DNA of 64,000 nucleotides from Pandoraea apista (GCF_001465595.2 NZ_CP013481.2:248001-312000); one strand, 5' to 3'. Positions 33,801-41,333 are shown, counted from the stretch's first letter. Translations and numbers: made by a program. The notes: a model not told the origin generated them from the letters alone.

Positions 33801-34421
33801 GGCGACCCACAGGCCGGAGTAACGGCTCATCGCCCAGCCATGCAGGCCGTAGTCGAGATACTCCTGAACGTTCGAGGGATACAGCACGGGAATGCCGGCT
33901 GCCTTGAAGACGTGTTCGGATTGATGGGCGAGGGTGGAGGATTTGGCGGCGTGGTCGTCGCCTGCGAGCACCAGCACGCCGCCGTGCTTCGACGAGCCGG
34001 CCGAGTTGCCGTGCTTGAGCACGTCCATGGAGCGGTCGACGCCGGGGCCCTTGCCGTACCACATGGAGAACACGCCGTCGAACTTGGCGGGGTACAGATT
34101 GACCTGCTGCGAGCCCCACACGGCGGTGGCCGCGAGGTCTTCGTTCAGGCCGGGCTGGAAGACGATGTTATGGCTGGCGAGGTGCTGTTTGGCTTTCCAT
34201 AGCGACAGATCCAGACCGCCTAGCGGCGAACCGCGATAGCCCGATATGTAGCCGGCGGTGTTGAGTCCGGCGGCAGCATCGCGCGCCTGCTGCAACATCG
34301 GTAGCCGAACCAAGGCCTGGATGCCGCTCATGTATGCGCGACCGCGCTCGAGCGTGTATTTGTCGTCGAGCGTGACCGATTCTAGTGCGGCCAGCAAGCT
34401 CGGATTGACAGGGGCGTTCAT
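30846..34421 (-). CDS. Indolepyruvate ferredoxin oxidoreductase, fused alpha-beta (IorAB)
   Basis: 1191 residues: the single-chain bacterial form that oxidatively decarboxylates aryl (or branched) 2-oxo acids to acyl-CoA. Order: N-terminal pyrimidine/TPP-binding alpha part ('RGRAYMSGIQALVRLPMLQQ', 'SGYRGSPLGGLDLSLWKAKQ'), the TPP-binding region near residue 480 ('IGCHYMTVWMDRKTDTFSQM', 'ANLGDGTYFHSGLLAIRAA'), a ferredoxin-like insertion with the cysteines of 'CEGCGDCSVKSNC' and 'CNKDFSCLNGFCPSF', then the gamma/beta part from about 740 ('YGILVTGVGGTGVVTIGGLL'). It participates in aromatic amino-acid catabolism, fitting the nearby phenylacetate genes. A ribosome site gaggag precedes the ATG. 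A 20-bp palindrome with promoter boxes lies 250 bases upstream. Confidence 0.93.
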   Translation of the reverse strand: MNAPVNPSLLAALESVTLDDKYTLERGRAYMSGIQALVRLPMLQQARDAAAGLNTAGYISGYRGSPLGGLDLSLWKAKQHLASHNIVFQPGLNEDLAATAVWGSQQVNLYPAKFDGVFSMWYGKGPGVDRSMDVLKHGNSAGSSKHGGVLVLAGDDHAAKSSTLAHQSEHVFKAAGIPVLYPSNVQEYLDYGLHGWAMSRYSGLWVAMKCVTDVVESSASVMIDPHNVEIRLPDDFIMPPDGLNIRWPDPPLVQEARLLDYKWYAGLAYVRANKLDRVMIDSPHARFGIMTGGKAYLDVCQALADLGLDEATCQRIGIRLYKVGCVWPLEAQGARAFAQGLQEILVVEEKRQILEYAIKEELYNWRDDVRPRVYGKFDEKDGAGGEWSVPMANWLLPAHYELSPALIAKAIATRLEKFELPSDVRERIAARLRVIEAKEQALAKPRVAVERKPWFCSGCPHNTSTNVPEGSRAIAGIGCHYMTVWMDRKTDTFSQMGGEGVPWIGQAPFSCDEHIFANLGDGTYFHSGLLAIRAAISSKVNITYKILYNDAVAMTGGQPVDGTLSVPQIVAQVDAEGATKIVIVTDEPEKYDGVKLVGDVPIYHRSELDRVQRELRLVKGTSILIYDQTCATEKRRRRKRGAYPDPAKRVVINEAVCEGCGDCSVKSNCLSVEPLETEFGTKRQINQSTCNKDFSCLNGFCPSFVTVEGGQLRKPKTAQIDSSGLPPLPEPALPAITRPYGILVTGVGGTGVVTIGGLLGMAAHLENKGVTTLDVTGLAQKGGAVTSHVQIALQPEDIHATRIAMGDARVVIGCDAITTASDDTLSRVQHGVTNVVVNSAHTPTADFIRNPNWRFPGASTESDIRAAAGDNVDFVDANHLSLRLLGDTIYTNPFVLGYAWQKGWVPLSYAALTRAIELNGVAIEKNKQAFEWGRRAAHDLATVHRLAQQNASAESAESSAAGGKLITLHSPRALDTLIQRRYDQLVAYQDRAYAERFKQTVDRVRTAESALASDTMQMPLTEAVARALYKLMAYKDEYEVARLYTDPAFMKKLNEQFEGDFTLRFHLAPPSLAKHDDKGHLVKKAYGAWMMKAFGVLAKLKGLRGGAFDIFGRTQERRTERALIGEYEALVNELVTGLNEQNVSLAVQLAELPQDIRGYGHVKEQNLAATRIKWTKLLAQFRDGGSHRAAA

Positions 34422-35015
34422 GGGGTGTGCTCCTCACTCTCACTGATTTTGGGATCGCCAAAACTTCCTGCCCCTCCCGCTCTCGTGAAGCAGGACGGCA
34501 GTGGTGAATGCCGGCCTCTGACTATTGCTTGCCCGGGTGCTCACTTGCGTGACGTCACCCGTCGAGCGGGGCCTTTTATCGTGATACTGATGCCAGTCGG
34601 ACTTATGTTAGCACCGGTGTCAGAGCATTGCCTGACGCCGACGCTCACGTCTCATAGGTGCCGATCGGGGGCAGTATAACGAGGATTATGACGTTTACGT
34701 AAACGTCAGATGGCTGGCGTAAACCCTCGTCTGGTGTTTCCGCCTTACCCCCTCACATAACCCACAGGTGCGGCATCGGGACGCACTGCTACTTTCGGAT
34801 TTCGCCTCAAAATGTCGGCATTGTGTCGCGAATATGTCGGCAACCGTACGTTTGTCGGTGTTATCTGACACATGGGTAACAACGTGTAACGATTCGCGGC
34901 GCATGGGAACAGACCGGGCAAAATGCCTACTAATGCCTTACCCGACACGTTGGGTACGTACTTAGCGCACAGTCAGTGCGCGTAGCAATAAAGCGATACG
35001 CAAGAAGGAGTCACT
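34422..35015. other. Long divergent intergenic region with operator and hairpins
   Basis: 594 bases without a convincing gene. It holds the 20-bp palindrome described separately, three tgtcgg motifs at 34811-34860, a gttatc...gggtaac pair near 34860-34880, and a hairpin gcgcac-agtca-gtgcgc at 34965-34981 just before the ribosome site of the small secreted-protein gene. Confidence 0.55.
34673..34708 (-). promoter_or_regulatory. Promoter and 20-bp palindromic operator upstream of iorAB
   Basis: TGACGTTTACGTAAACGTCA at 34689-34708 is a perfect 20-bp palindrome. On the minus strand a TATACT box (34678-34673) lies downstream of it, with TTTACG (34703-34698) as a possible -35 at a 19-base spacing. 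Long spacers are typical of MerR-family promoters. I recall that the MerR-type LiuR regulator of amino-acid/fatty-acid catabolism in proteobacteria uses a TTTACGTxxACGTAAA-like site, but this is memory and not checked. Confidence 0.65.
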
Positions 35016-35231
35016 GTGAATCAACGAAACATCGCCAAATTCCTGCTGGTTTCCGCTTCGTTTCTGACCCTGGAAGTGAGCGTCGCTCGCGCCGACGAAA
35101 TGGCGCGCGACAAGACGGCCGAACCTACCCCCATTACGCAGACGCAGCAGCGAACCACGCAACAGCCGCAGCGTTATGAAGGCCCGCTCGACCAGCGCAC
35201 GATCGATCCGCGAGAATTCCAGCGCCGCTAA
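35016..35231 (+). CDS. Small exported protein of unknown function
   Basis: 71 residues from a GTG start with an excellent ribosome site (aaggag, 35005-35010, 5 bases away). The N-terminal signal is 'NIAKFLLVSASFLTLEVSVA' with cleavage likely after 'ARA'. The mature part is only about 44 residues, polar and Gln/Thr/Pro-rich ('TPITQTQQRTTQQPQRYEG'), ending 'DQRTIDPREFQRR'. No Cys follows the signal, so it is not a lipoprotein. It has its own leader hairpin and its own downstream terminator, so it is a free-standing gene. The family is not recognised. Periplasmic location is the only functional statement supported. Confidence 0.7.
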   Translation: MNQRNIAKFLLVSASFLTLEVSVARADEMARDKTAEPTPITQTQQRTTQQPQRYEGPLDQRTIDPREFQRR

Positions 35232-35288
35232 TGCGGCCCGAACCCTGCTGAGCGCGTTGCCCTATCGGCGACACGCTTCTACCCACCC

Positions 35289-35319
35289 AGGCGCCACCCC
35301 TCCAGGCTGGCGCTTTTTC
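35289..35319 (+). terminator. Terminator of the small exported-protein gene
   Basis: aggcgcca / tggcgctt arms around an 11-base loop, followed by tttttcttt. About 60 bases after the stop. Confidence 0.8.
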
Positions 35320-35452
35320 TTTGCCCGGCGGCATGCCAACATTCAGCCCTGCGCTGTAATCTGCCGTAATCGTCTTGTCGAGGCGATGTCTTCCTGAAAA
35401 TAAAAATATTGCGCAATAATGTTGCGCATATATACCAATAACGGGGAGATAA

Positions 35453-35941
35453 ATGTCAAAACTGGAGCTGGACAAGATCGATCGCCGGATTCTCGCCTTG
35501 TTGCAAAGCAATGGCCGGTTGTCCAATCTCGAAATCGCCGAGCAGGTCCGCCTGTCCCCGAGTCCCTGCTTGCGGCGTATCCGGCGTCTTGAGGAGGCGG
35601 GGGTCATTCGCGGCTACGTTGCGCTGCTGGAGCCAACCCGGCTCGGGCTCGGTCTGCTCGCCTACGTCAACGTGCGGCTCGACAAACGGCATCCTGGCGA
35701 CGGGGAGGGCGGCTCGGTCATCGAGCATTTCCGCAGCGTGGTCGATACCTGGACGGAAGTCGTCGGCTGCTATGCGATGGCAGGTGACATGGACTACCTG
35801 CTGCGCGTGCATGTGCGCGACATGGCGCACTTCTCGCGATTCATGCAGACGCAACTGATCGTGCATCCGAGCGTCGTGGACGTCAAAACGAGTTTCGTGC
35901 TCGATCAGCTCAAAGAGACGACGGCGCTTCCGTTACCGTAA
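35453..35941 (+). CDS. Lrp/AsnC-family transcriptional regulator
   Basis: 162 residues. AsnC-type helix-turn-helix at residues 4-60 ('LDKIDRRILALLQSNGRLSN', 'LSPSPCLRRIRRLEEAGVIR'), then the RAM ligand-binding domain ('YVALLEPTRLGLGLLAYVNV', 'EVVGCYAMAGDMDYLLRVHV'). Family members sense amino acids and form octamers. A good ribosome site (ggggag, 35441-35446) lies just before ATG 35453. The upstream AT-rich segment (35398-35440) includes caataatgttgcgc-type repeats that could be self-binding sites. It is closed by a strong terminator. No obvious target gene is adjacent. Confidence 0.92.
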   Translation: MSKLELDKIDRRILALLQSNGRLSNLEIAEQVRLSPSPCLRRIRRLEEAGVIRGYVALLEPTRLGLGLLAYVNVRLDKRHPGDGEGGSVIEHFRSVVDTWTEVVGCYAMAGDMDYLLRVHVRDMAHFSRFMQTQLIVHPSVVDVKTSFVLDQLKETTALPLP

Positions 35942-35973
35942 ATTGAGCGGCACCGCCATTGTGACGAAGACAA

Positions 35974-36006
35974 AAAACCCGGCCAATCGGCCGGGTTTTC
36001 TTTTTT
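35974..36006. terminator. Bidirectional Rho-independent terminator
   Basis: aaaacccggcc-aatc-ggccgggtttt stem followed by cttttttg on +, and preceded by an A-run that serves the convergent GNAT gene on -. Confidence 0.95.
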
Positions 36007-36027
36007 GCGGAATCGCTGAAGCGTGGG

Positions 36028-36684
36028 TCAGGCGGCGCGTTGATTCGGCAGGAGCGCACCGAACAGGCGGCGGGCGTTGCGAAGCTGACGCTTGACCGCG
36101 TAATCGAAGGCGGCGACCTGATCCTGCATCATTTCCGAGAGCATCGACTGCGTGTCGGCCGGGGGCAGGCTCAGATAGGCGTCGGCTTCGCCGTAAGCGA
36201 AGTTGATCTCCATGCCGGCCTTCTTCGCAATGCGCATCATGCGCGCATTACGCGAGAGGCAGTGCATGTAGAGGGTGTCGACACGCTTGTTGCGGCAATG
36301 GATGGCGGCACGCTCGAACAAACGCGAACCGATGCCACGGCCGCGGGCCGATTCGAGCACCGAGACACCGAACTCTGCGACACGGCCGTTCTTGCCTTCC
36401 GGCAGTTGCGCGACGTGAGCCACGGCGATCAGCGCGAGGTTATCGTCGTAGACGCCAAACACGCTGTCGCGCGAGAAGTCGAGACTGGCGACGTAGCGGG
36501 TGATCACGTCGTCGGTGACGGCCTGACCAAAGCGCAGCAGGCGGTCTTCTTCGCCGAGCGCCAGGAAATGGCGCTGGAGTCGGTGGACGTCGCCCGACGT
36601 CAGCTCACGAATCATCACGCTCGACCGCTCGTTGGCGGCAACCGTCGCGCGGGCGACGTCAGGCGTGTGGTTCGGGGCAGTCAT
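36028..36684 (-). CDS. GNAT-family N-acetyltransferase
   Basis: 218 residues. The GNAT fold covers about residues 22-165: 'MIRELTSGDVHRLQRHFLAL', 'ALIAVAHVAQ' (beta-4), and the acetyl-CoA loop 'VSVLESARGRGIGSRLFERA' (R/Q-x-x-G-x-G/A). Then comes 'YMHCLSRNARMMRIAKKAGM', the typical N-x-R-x-x-x-I-A-x-x-x-G end. The C-terminal 50 residues are helical and extra. The acetyl acceptor is unknown. It is transcribed alone; the ATG at 36684 has taagga upstream on the minus strand. Confidence 0.88.
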   Translation of the reverse strand: MTAPNHTPDVARATVAANERSSVMIRELTSGDVHRLQRHFLALGEEDRLLRFGQAVTDDVITRYVASLDFSRDSVFGVYDDNLALIAVAHVAQLPEGKNGRVAEFGVSVLESARGRGIGSRLFERAAIHCRNKRVDTLYMHCLSRNARMMRIAKKAGMEINFAYGEADAYLSLPPADTQSMLSEMMQDQVAAFDYAVKRQLRNARRLFGALLPNQRAA

Positions 36685-36879
36685 GGCGTAATCCTTAGGT
36701 ATTCTTTAGTGCGTGTACTGAATTGTGCGACGCAAAAGAATTATACCCGATTGAGTAGGTAAAAACCCTAGGAAATAAATGCCTGCCGTGGAGGGAAATG
36801 TCTAAGTGGCTGAAGAATGGCGTCTTTTCTCGATCTGGCCCTCGATGGCGCTCGCCGGAGGGTTGCTGCGAGGCAACAA

Positions 36880-36903
36880 AAAAGGGCGACGAATCGCCCT
36901 TTT
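36880..36903 (-). terminator. Rho-independent terminator downstream of the TetR gene
   Basis: On the minus strand, aaaagggcga-ttcg-tcgccctttt followed by ttgttgc. Sits 58 bases after the TetR stop and ends the DUF1835-TetR transcript. Confidence 0.9.
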
Positions 36904-36925
36904 ATGTGAGTGGTCACTCGCTTCG

Positions 36926-36970
36926 TCAGGTGCCTCAGGTGCCTTAGGTGCCTCAGGTGAGTCAGGTACG
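36926..36970. repeat. Five 9-bp tandem repeats at the TetR 3' end
   Basis: Units tcaggtgcc, tcaggtgcc, ttaggtgcc, tcaggtgag, tcaggtacg. The last unit contains the stop codon of the TetR gene on the minus strand, so the array starts in the coding region and runs towards the terminator. Confidence 0.9.
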
Positions 36971-37618
36971 TGAGGGCGTGGCGGCGGCCGGGATGGCGGC
37001 TTCGATGCCGCCCGGCAGCGGTGCCGCGAGTCCGTGTTCGAGCACGGCGATGACTTCGTTGGCGAAATCGCGGTAGCGCATGCGGCCACCGGGTTTGAGC
37101 CAAGTGAAGGTCCAGTTGATCATGCCGAACAGCATCATCGTGAGCGCCGTCTGGTTGTGCTTGGCGACCCGATCGGGGAAGGCGCGCGAGAGTTGGCGGG
37201 CAAACGCGGCCACCACGTCACGCTGCCGGTTGAGCACGATCTCGCGTTGCTCGTCGTTGAGGAACTTCACGTCGTTGAGCAGCGCGATATGGCGCGTCTG
37301 CGACGTTTCGTACTCATCGAGAAACGCGCGGATCAGCTCATGGAACGTGTCGCGCTCGGACAGCCCGCGGCGTTGGCCAAGCGCCTCGACCTCGGTGACG
37401 ATCAGCATCAGGCGCTTGGTGTAGCGCTCGAGCAGATCGAACAGGATGGCGTCCTTGCTCGCGTAGTAGTGATACAGCCGGGCTTTGGACGTGCCGCATG
37501 CGGCGGCCAGCTCGGACATCGACGTGCTCGGGTAGCTCGCGCGGGCGAAGGCCTCGGCGGCGACGTCGAGAATCTGTTCGCGCTGCGATTCGTGATCGGG
37601 CGCTTTGGTACGTGCCAT
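36962..37618 (-). CDS. paaR: TetR-family regulator, probably PaaR of phenylacetate catabolism
   Basis: 218 residues. N-terminal helix-turn-helix at residues 12-58 ('REQILDVAAEAFARASYPST', 'ELAAACGTSKARLYHYYASK'), then a helical effector domain with 'FGMINWTFTWLKPGGRMRYR', as in the TetR group next to paa genes in Burkholderia. There phenylacetyl-CoA relieves repression. A TetR-like palindrome is present in the paaA promoter of this window. The gene lies at the end of the paa gene string, 9 bases after the DUF1835 gene. The stop codon is inside a 9-bp tandem-repeat array. The symbol is inferred from family and position. Confidence 0.75.
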   Translation of the reverse strand: MARTKAPDHESQREQILDVAAEAFARASYPSTSMSELAAACGTSKARLYHYYASKDAILFDLLERYTKRLMLIVTEVEALGQRRGLSERDTFHELIRAFLDEYETSQTRHIALLNDVKFLNDEQREIVLNRQRDVVAAFARQLSRAFPDRVAKHNQTALTMMLFGMINWTFTWLKPGGRMRYRDFANEVIAVLEHGLAAPLPGGIEAAIPAAATPSRT

Positions 37619-37627
37619 AAACGGGGG

Positions 37628-38416
37628 TTACTCCAGTCGTAGATCGCACGCGGCGGGCGCCGTAGTGTCGCCGCGCAACGCGAGCCGGCCTGCCGCACCG
37701 AGTTCGCGGCAGCGCCACAACAGAAAACTGTCGGTCGCAAAAAAACCTTCGACGCGAGGCATCATCTCGCCGAGAAAGGCGGCCATCGGCGTCCAGGCGA
37801 CGGGCGCCTGCGTCAGGATCTGGTCGTCGATCTCGGCGAACGTCGCCCCTTCGAAGGTGTTTTGCACCCAGCGTCGCACCTGCGTGTTGACTTGCTTGAG
37901 CGCGCGCCATTCCAGCGACAGACGGCCGATACGCAGCAGCGAGATCGGCGCGATGCGCCCGAATCGCCCGGCCAGCACTTCCGGCGCATACATGCCGACG
38001 CTGGTATGTCGTTCCGGGACTTGCGGCGCGCCGGGTGTTGCCAGGTCGCTCCCGCGCAATATGATCTCGTTCAGACGGGCGGGCGTATTGCGCAGCATGA
38101 AAGCCACGCGCCGCAGCGTGAGTTGATCCGAGGCGCTGTCGCCATGCCAGCAGACCACGGCGTTCTCGCCTTCGATCAGACGTTGCAGCGACGCCAGTTC
38201 TTCGCGCAACTCGCCGGCGTAGTCCCGACCGGCGGAGGGCACCACGCGTTGCCAGAAAGCGGCCCGCTGCCGCTCGTTCTCGTCGATCTCGCGCAATGGG
38301 CCAATGGCCAGATCGTCACGCAGGACAAGTACGGGGTCGGCGCGAAGCGCTTGCGCCATCGCCGCACGCAACTGCTGCGCGCCGATATCGCCACAAACGA
38401 CATGGATGGTATTCAT
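37628..38416 (-). CDS. DUF1835-domain protein of unknown function
   Basis: 262 residues. The N-terminus 'MNTIHVVCGDIGAQQLRAAM' with 'LVLRDDLAIGPLREID' is the DUF1835 signature (residues 1-120), and the C-terminal part looks like the associated DUF3658. The function of the family is not known; the fold suggests a nucleotide or small-ligand binder. ATG 38416 was chosen by homology; the frame is open upstream to 38554. It is 9 bases before the TetR gene, so the two are co-transcribed. A GC-rich hairpin (38604-38632) separates it from paaE. Confidence 0.75.
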   Translation of the reverse strand: MNTIHVVCGDIGAQQLRAAMAQALRADPVLVLRDDLAIGPLREIDENERQRAAFWQRVVPSAGRDYAGELREELASLQRLIEGENAVVCWHGDSASDQLTLRRVAFMLRNTPARLNEIILRGSDLATPGAPQVPERHTSVGMYAPEVLAGRFGRIAPISLLRIGRLSLEWRALKQVNTQVRRWVQNTFEGATFAEIDDQILTQAPVAWTPMAAFLGEMMPRVEGFFATDSFLLWRCRELGAAGRLALRGDTTAPAACDLRLE

Positions 38417-38603
38417 GCCCGGTAGTTTACGGTATTCCCGCACCCTCGGGTTGACGCTCCCGTAATGCCCGAAATAATCAGCGCATTGGTGGGATTTCGC
38501 GCATGTTTCGGCCGCGATGACCCGCGATGAGATGGCGTTCGCACGGCGTGGCAAACAGGCGTTCGACGTGCCGGGGCGCCTAACGCCCCCTCCGGCCTGT
38601 TAC

Positions 38604-38632
38604 CCCGCGCCGCCCCGTCGGGGCGGCGCGGG
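38604..38632 (-). terminator. GC-rich hairpin after paaE
   Basis: 13-bp perfect GC stem with a 3-base loop (cccgcgccgcccc-gtc-ggggcggcgcggg), 24 bases past the paaE stop. No T-run, so it is either a weak terminator or an mRNA 3'-end stabiliser between paaE and the DUF1835-TetR pair. Confidence 0.55.
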
Positions 38633-38655
38633 TCCGACGCAAGTTCAGCGCAGGC

Positions 38656-39744
38656 TCAACGCTCGTCGTAGCTCACCACGACGCGCTCCGTGAGCGGACG
38701 CGCCTGACACGTCAGCACGAACCCCTGTTCGACCTCGTAGTCTTCCAGCGTGTAGTTCTTGTCCATTGCCACTTCGCCCTCGAGCACCTTCGCGCGGCAG
38801 GTGCAGCACACGCCTCCCTTGCAGGCGTACGGCAGCGACAGACCGGCCGCCAGCCCGGTGTCCAGAATGCTCTGGCCTTCGTACGGCTGACGCAGGCGAC
38901 GTTCCTTGCCGTCCATCACGACGACCAGTTCGGCCATCGGCGTATCGTCGGTAATCACGACCGGCTTCGCCGCGGCTTGCGACGTGGGCACGCCGAACCG
39001 CTCTACATGAATCTTTTCCTTGGCAACCCCGGCGGCGGCGAGCGCGGCCTCGGCGGCGTCCATCATCGGGCCCGGGCCGCAGATGAAGGCTTCGTCGATG
39101 CTCGACGCCGGAATCAGCGTCTCGAGGAAGGCCGTGCACTTGTCCTGATCGAGCAGGCCGTTGAACAGCTCGACTTCCTGCGCTTCGTCCGAGAGCACGT
39201 GATACAGGCGCAGCCGGCCCAGATACGTGTTCTTCAGGTCTTCGAGCGCTTCGGCAAACATGATCGCGGGCACCGAGCGGTTGCCGTAGACCAGCGTGAA
39301 CTGGCTGGCAGGCTCGGCGGCCAGCGTCGTCTTGATGAGCGCGAGCATGGGCGTGATGCCCGAGCCGCCGGCGAAGCCGACGTAATGCTTGGCGTTGTCC
39401 GGTGCCAGACGCGTGAAGAAGCGGCCATCCGGCGTCATCACGTCGATCTGCTGCCCCGGCTTCAGTTGGTCGTTCGCGAAGTTCGAGAACTTGCCGCCCG
39501 GCACGCGCTTGATGCCCACGCGCAGTTCGCCCGTGGCTTCGTACTCGGGCACGCCAACACAGATCGAATAGGAGCGGCGCGCTTCCTCGCCGTCGATCTC
39601 GGTCTTGAGCGTGAGGAACTGGCCTTGCGTGAAACGATAGGCGTCGCGCAACGCATCCGGCACCGTGAAGGCGATGGAGATGGCGTCGGCGGTCTCGGGC
39701 CGGATTTCGCGAATGGTCAGCGAGTGGAATTGCGGGGTCGTCAT
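38656..39744 (-). CDS. paaE: Phenylacetyl-CoA 1,2-epoxidase reductase subunit PaaE
   Basis: 362 residues. FAD domain at the N-terminus (residues 8-105, with 'ARRSYSICVG', the RxYS flavin motif), an NAD(P)H-binding domain ('YVGFAGGSGITPMLALIKTT', 'FICGPGPMMDAAEAALAAAG'), and a C-terminal plant-type 2Fe-2S ferredoxin domain with cysteines in 'PYACKGGVCCTCRAKVLEG'. Passes electrons from NADPH to the di-iron PaaA subunit for ring epoxidation. Last gene of paaABCDE. Confidence 0.95.
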   Translation of the reverse strand: MTTPQFHSLTIREIRPETADAISIAFTVPDALRDAYRFTQGQFLTLKTEIDGEEARRSYSICVGVPEYEATGELRVGIKRVPGGKFSNFANDQLKPGQQIDVMTPDGRFFTRLAPDNAKHYVGFAGGSGITPMLALIKTTLAAEPASQFTLVYGNRSVPAIMFAEALEDLKNTYLGRLRLYHVLSDEAQEVELFNGLLDQDKCTAFLETLIPASSIDEAFICGPGPMMDAAEAALAAAGVAKEKIHVERFGVPTSQAAAKPVVITDDTPMAELVVVMDGKERRLRQPYEGQSILDTGLAAGLSLPYACKGGVCCTCRAKVLEGEVAMDKNYTLEDYEVEQGFVLTCQARPLTERVVVSYDER

Positions 39745-39829
39745 CGTGGGCTTCCTTGCCGCCCGGGTGCGGGTGCCGACGGGCGGAGTGTCGGCATCGC
39801 TACGCGCGAAGCGGGATCAGTCGGATCAA

Positions 39830-40441
39830 TCAATAGGGCTTGAAGTAGTCGAACGGCTCACTGCACGTGCGGCAACGGTAATGCGCTTTGCAGGCGGTCG
39901 AGCCGAAGGCCGATACGACTTCGGTGTCGGCCGAGCCGCAATGCGGGCACGGCACACCGTCCTTCGGCCGGCCGTAGAACGTGATCTTGCGCGGGGCATC
40001 GGCAGACACGGCATGCGCGCCCGTGGGCGGGGCAATGCCATAGCTGCGCAGCTTCTCGCGGGCTTCGGGGCTGATCCAGTCCGTCGTCCACGCGGGTGCC
40101 AGCACGGTCTTGACGTGCCATGGGCCGAGGCCCGCGCGCGTCATGGCCGCAGCGATGTCCTCGGCGATCTGCTGCATCGCCGGACAGCCCGAGTACGTGG
40201 GCGTAATCACGATTTCGAAGGCCGTCTCGCCGCGATCGTTCGTGACCACGCGCACGTCGCGCAGAATGCCGAGCTCCCGAATCGATACGACCGGGATCTC
40301 CGGATCCGGCACCGCTTCGAGCGTCTGCCACGCGAGCGGCAGCGACGCGGCCGAGGCTGGCGTGAGCACCTCGGGCGCAACAGCCGGCGTGAGCGGAAGG
40401 TTCATGGTCGGATCGGCGTCGGGCGCGGCGAACGAATGCAT
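39830..40441 (-). CDS. paaD: Phenylacetate degradation protein PaaD (MIP18/SufT-like)
   Basis: 203 residues from ATG 40441, 8 bases after the paaC stop; an in-frame ATG at 40405 gives 191. MIP18/DUF59 domain: 'AVPDPEIPVVSIRELGILRD' and 'ITPTYSGCPAMQQIAEDIAA'. The C-terminal zinc-ribbon-like module has two CxxC pairs ('PCPHCGSADTEVVSAFG', 'HYRCRTCSEPFDYFKPY'). In the family it is needed for maturation of the epoxidase Fe centres. The frame remains open far upstream into paaC, which is only a shadow. Confidence 0.93.
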   Translation of the reverse strand: MHSFAAPDADPTMNLPLTPAVAPEVLTPASAASLPLAWQTLEAVPDPEIPVVSIRELGILRDVRVVTNDRGETAFEIVITPTYSGCPAMQQIAEDIAAAMTRAGLGPWHVKTVLAPAWTTDWISPEAREKLRSYGIAPPTGAHAVSADAPRKITFYGRPKDGVPCPHCGSADTEVVSAFGSTACKAHYRCRTCSEPFDYFKPY

Positions 40442-40449
40442 CGCGAGGC

Positions 40450-41253
40450 TTACCAGGTCGCGCCGGGATGCTGGCGTGCCAGCCCCTGCATCTCGCCGAG
40501 CAGAAAGCTCATGTGCTCGGAGTGACGACCGAACTTGCCCGCGCTTTCGAACCCGCCGCCCACCGGGGCGTCGAGCGTGGCTTCCGCGAGCGCATCGTTG
40601 ACCGTGGCTTGCCAGGCGTCCTTCAGCTCGGCCATCGCGACGCCCGTGCCGGCAGCGGCCACGGTGTCTTCGAGCGGGTCGCGCTTGAAGATTTCGTTCA
40701 TGTACGGCATCAGATAGTCGAGCGCAGCCTGCGCGCGGCGGTGCGATTCCTCGGTACCGTCGCCAAAGCGCACCAGCCAATCGCGCGCGTGGTGCAGGTG
40801 GTAATGCGCTTCCTTGACCGATTTGGCGGCGATGGCGGCAAGCTCCGTGTCGGCCGACTGCGCGAGGGCTTGCCACACTTCGACCATCAGGGCCGAGTAG
40901 AGGAAGTTGCGCACGATGGTCACGGCGTAGTCGCGCTCGGCGGCGGTCGTGCCGGCCGTCGGGCCGTAGTGGGGCAGCTCGACGAGCGTCCAGTTACGGA
41001 ACGCGGATTCGTCGCGCCAGAAGGCGTAGTCGTCTTCCTGTTTGGTAATGCCGGTGAGATCGGTTTCCACCTTGGCGGCGTGCTGATAGAGCATGCGCGC
41101 CTGACCGATGAGATCGAGGCTCAGGTTGGTGAGGGCGATGTCTTCTTCCAGCACGGGGCCGTGACCACACCATTCCGCGTTGCGCTGACCGAGGATCAGC
41201 GCGTTGTCGGCGAGGCGCAGCAGATAGGACAGATGTTCCTGCGTCGGTTTCAT
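40450..41253 (-). CDS. paaC: Phenylacetyl-CoA epoxidase structural subunit PaaC
   Basis: 267 residues, ferritin-like all-helical. 'YLLRLADNALILGQRNAEWC' and 'GPVLEEDIALTNLSLDLIGQ' begin the fold; 'AHYHLHHARDWLVRFGDGTE' is in the fourth helix. It pairs with PaaA but its di-iron site is degenerate, so it is structural. ATG 41253 was chosen by homology, with a longer frame upstream rejected. Gap of 80 bases to paaB. Confidence 0.94.
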   Translation of the reverse strand: MKPTQEHLSYLLRLADNALILGQRNAEWCGHGPVLEEDIALTNLSLDLIGQARMLYQHAAKVETDLTGITKQEDDYAFWRDESAFRNWTLVELPHYGPTAGTTAAERDYAVTIVRNFLYSALMVEVWQALAQSADTELAAIAAKSVKEAHYHLHHARDWLVRFGDGTEESHRRAQAALDYLMPYMNEIFKRDPLEDTVAAAGTGVAMAELKDAWQATVNDALAEATLDAPVGGGFESAGKFGRHSEHMSFLLGEMQGLARQHPGATW

Positions 41254-41333
41254 GTTCTGAGGTCTCGCATGGGGCGCGCCGCTCGCAGGCATCGCATGGG
41301 GATTCGCATGGACTTGCATGGGCGCGCCGCCGC

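Noticed and set aside
30861..34202. 1113-codon open frame on + opposite iorAB
   Set aside because: It is the exact antisense of the well-conserved IorAB gene. The translation is His/Arg/Asp-rich without domains, an effect of GC-rich codon use.
36926..36970. Short direct repeats as a CRISPR array
   Set aside because: Units are 9 bases without spacers. No repeat-spacer pattern of 24-48 bases is visible anywhere and no cas gene was seen.
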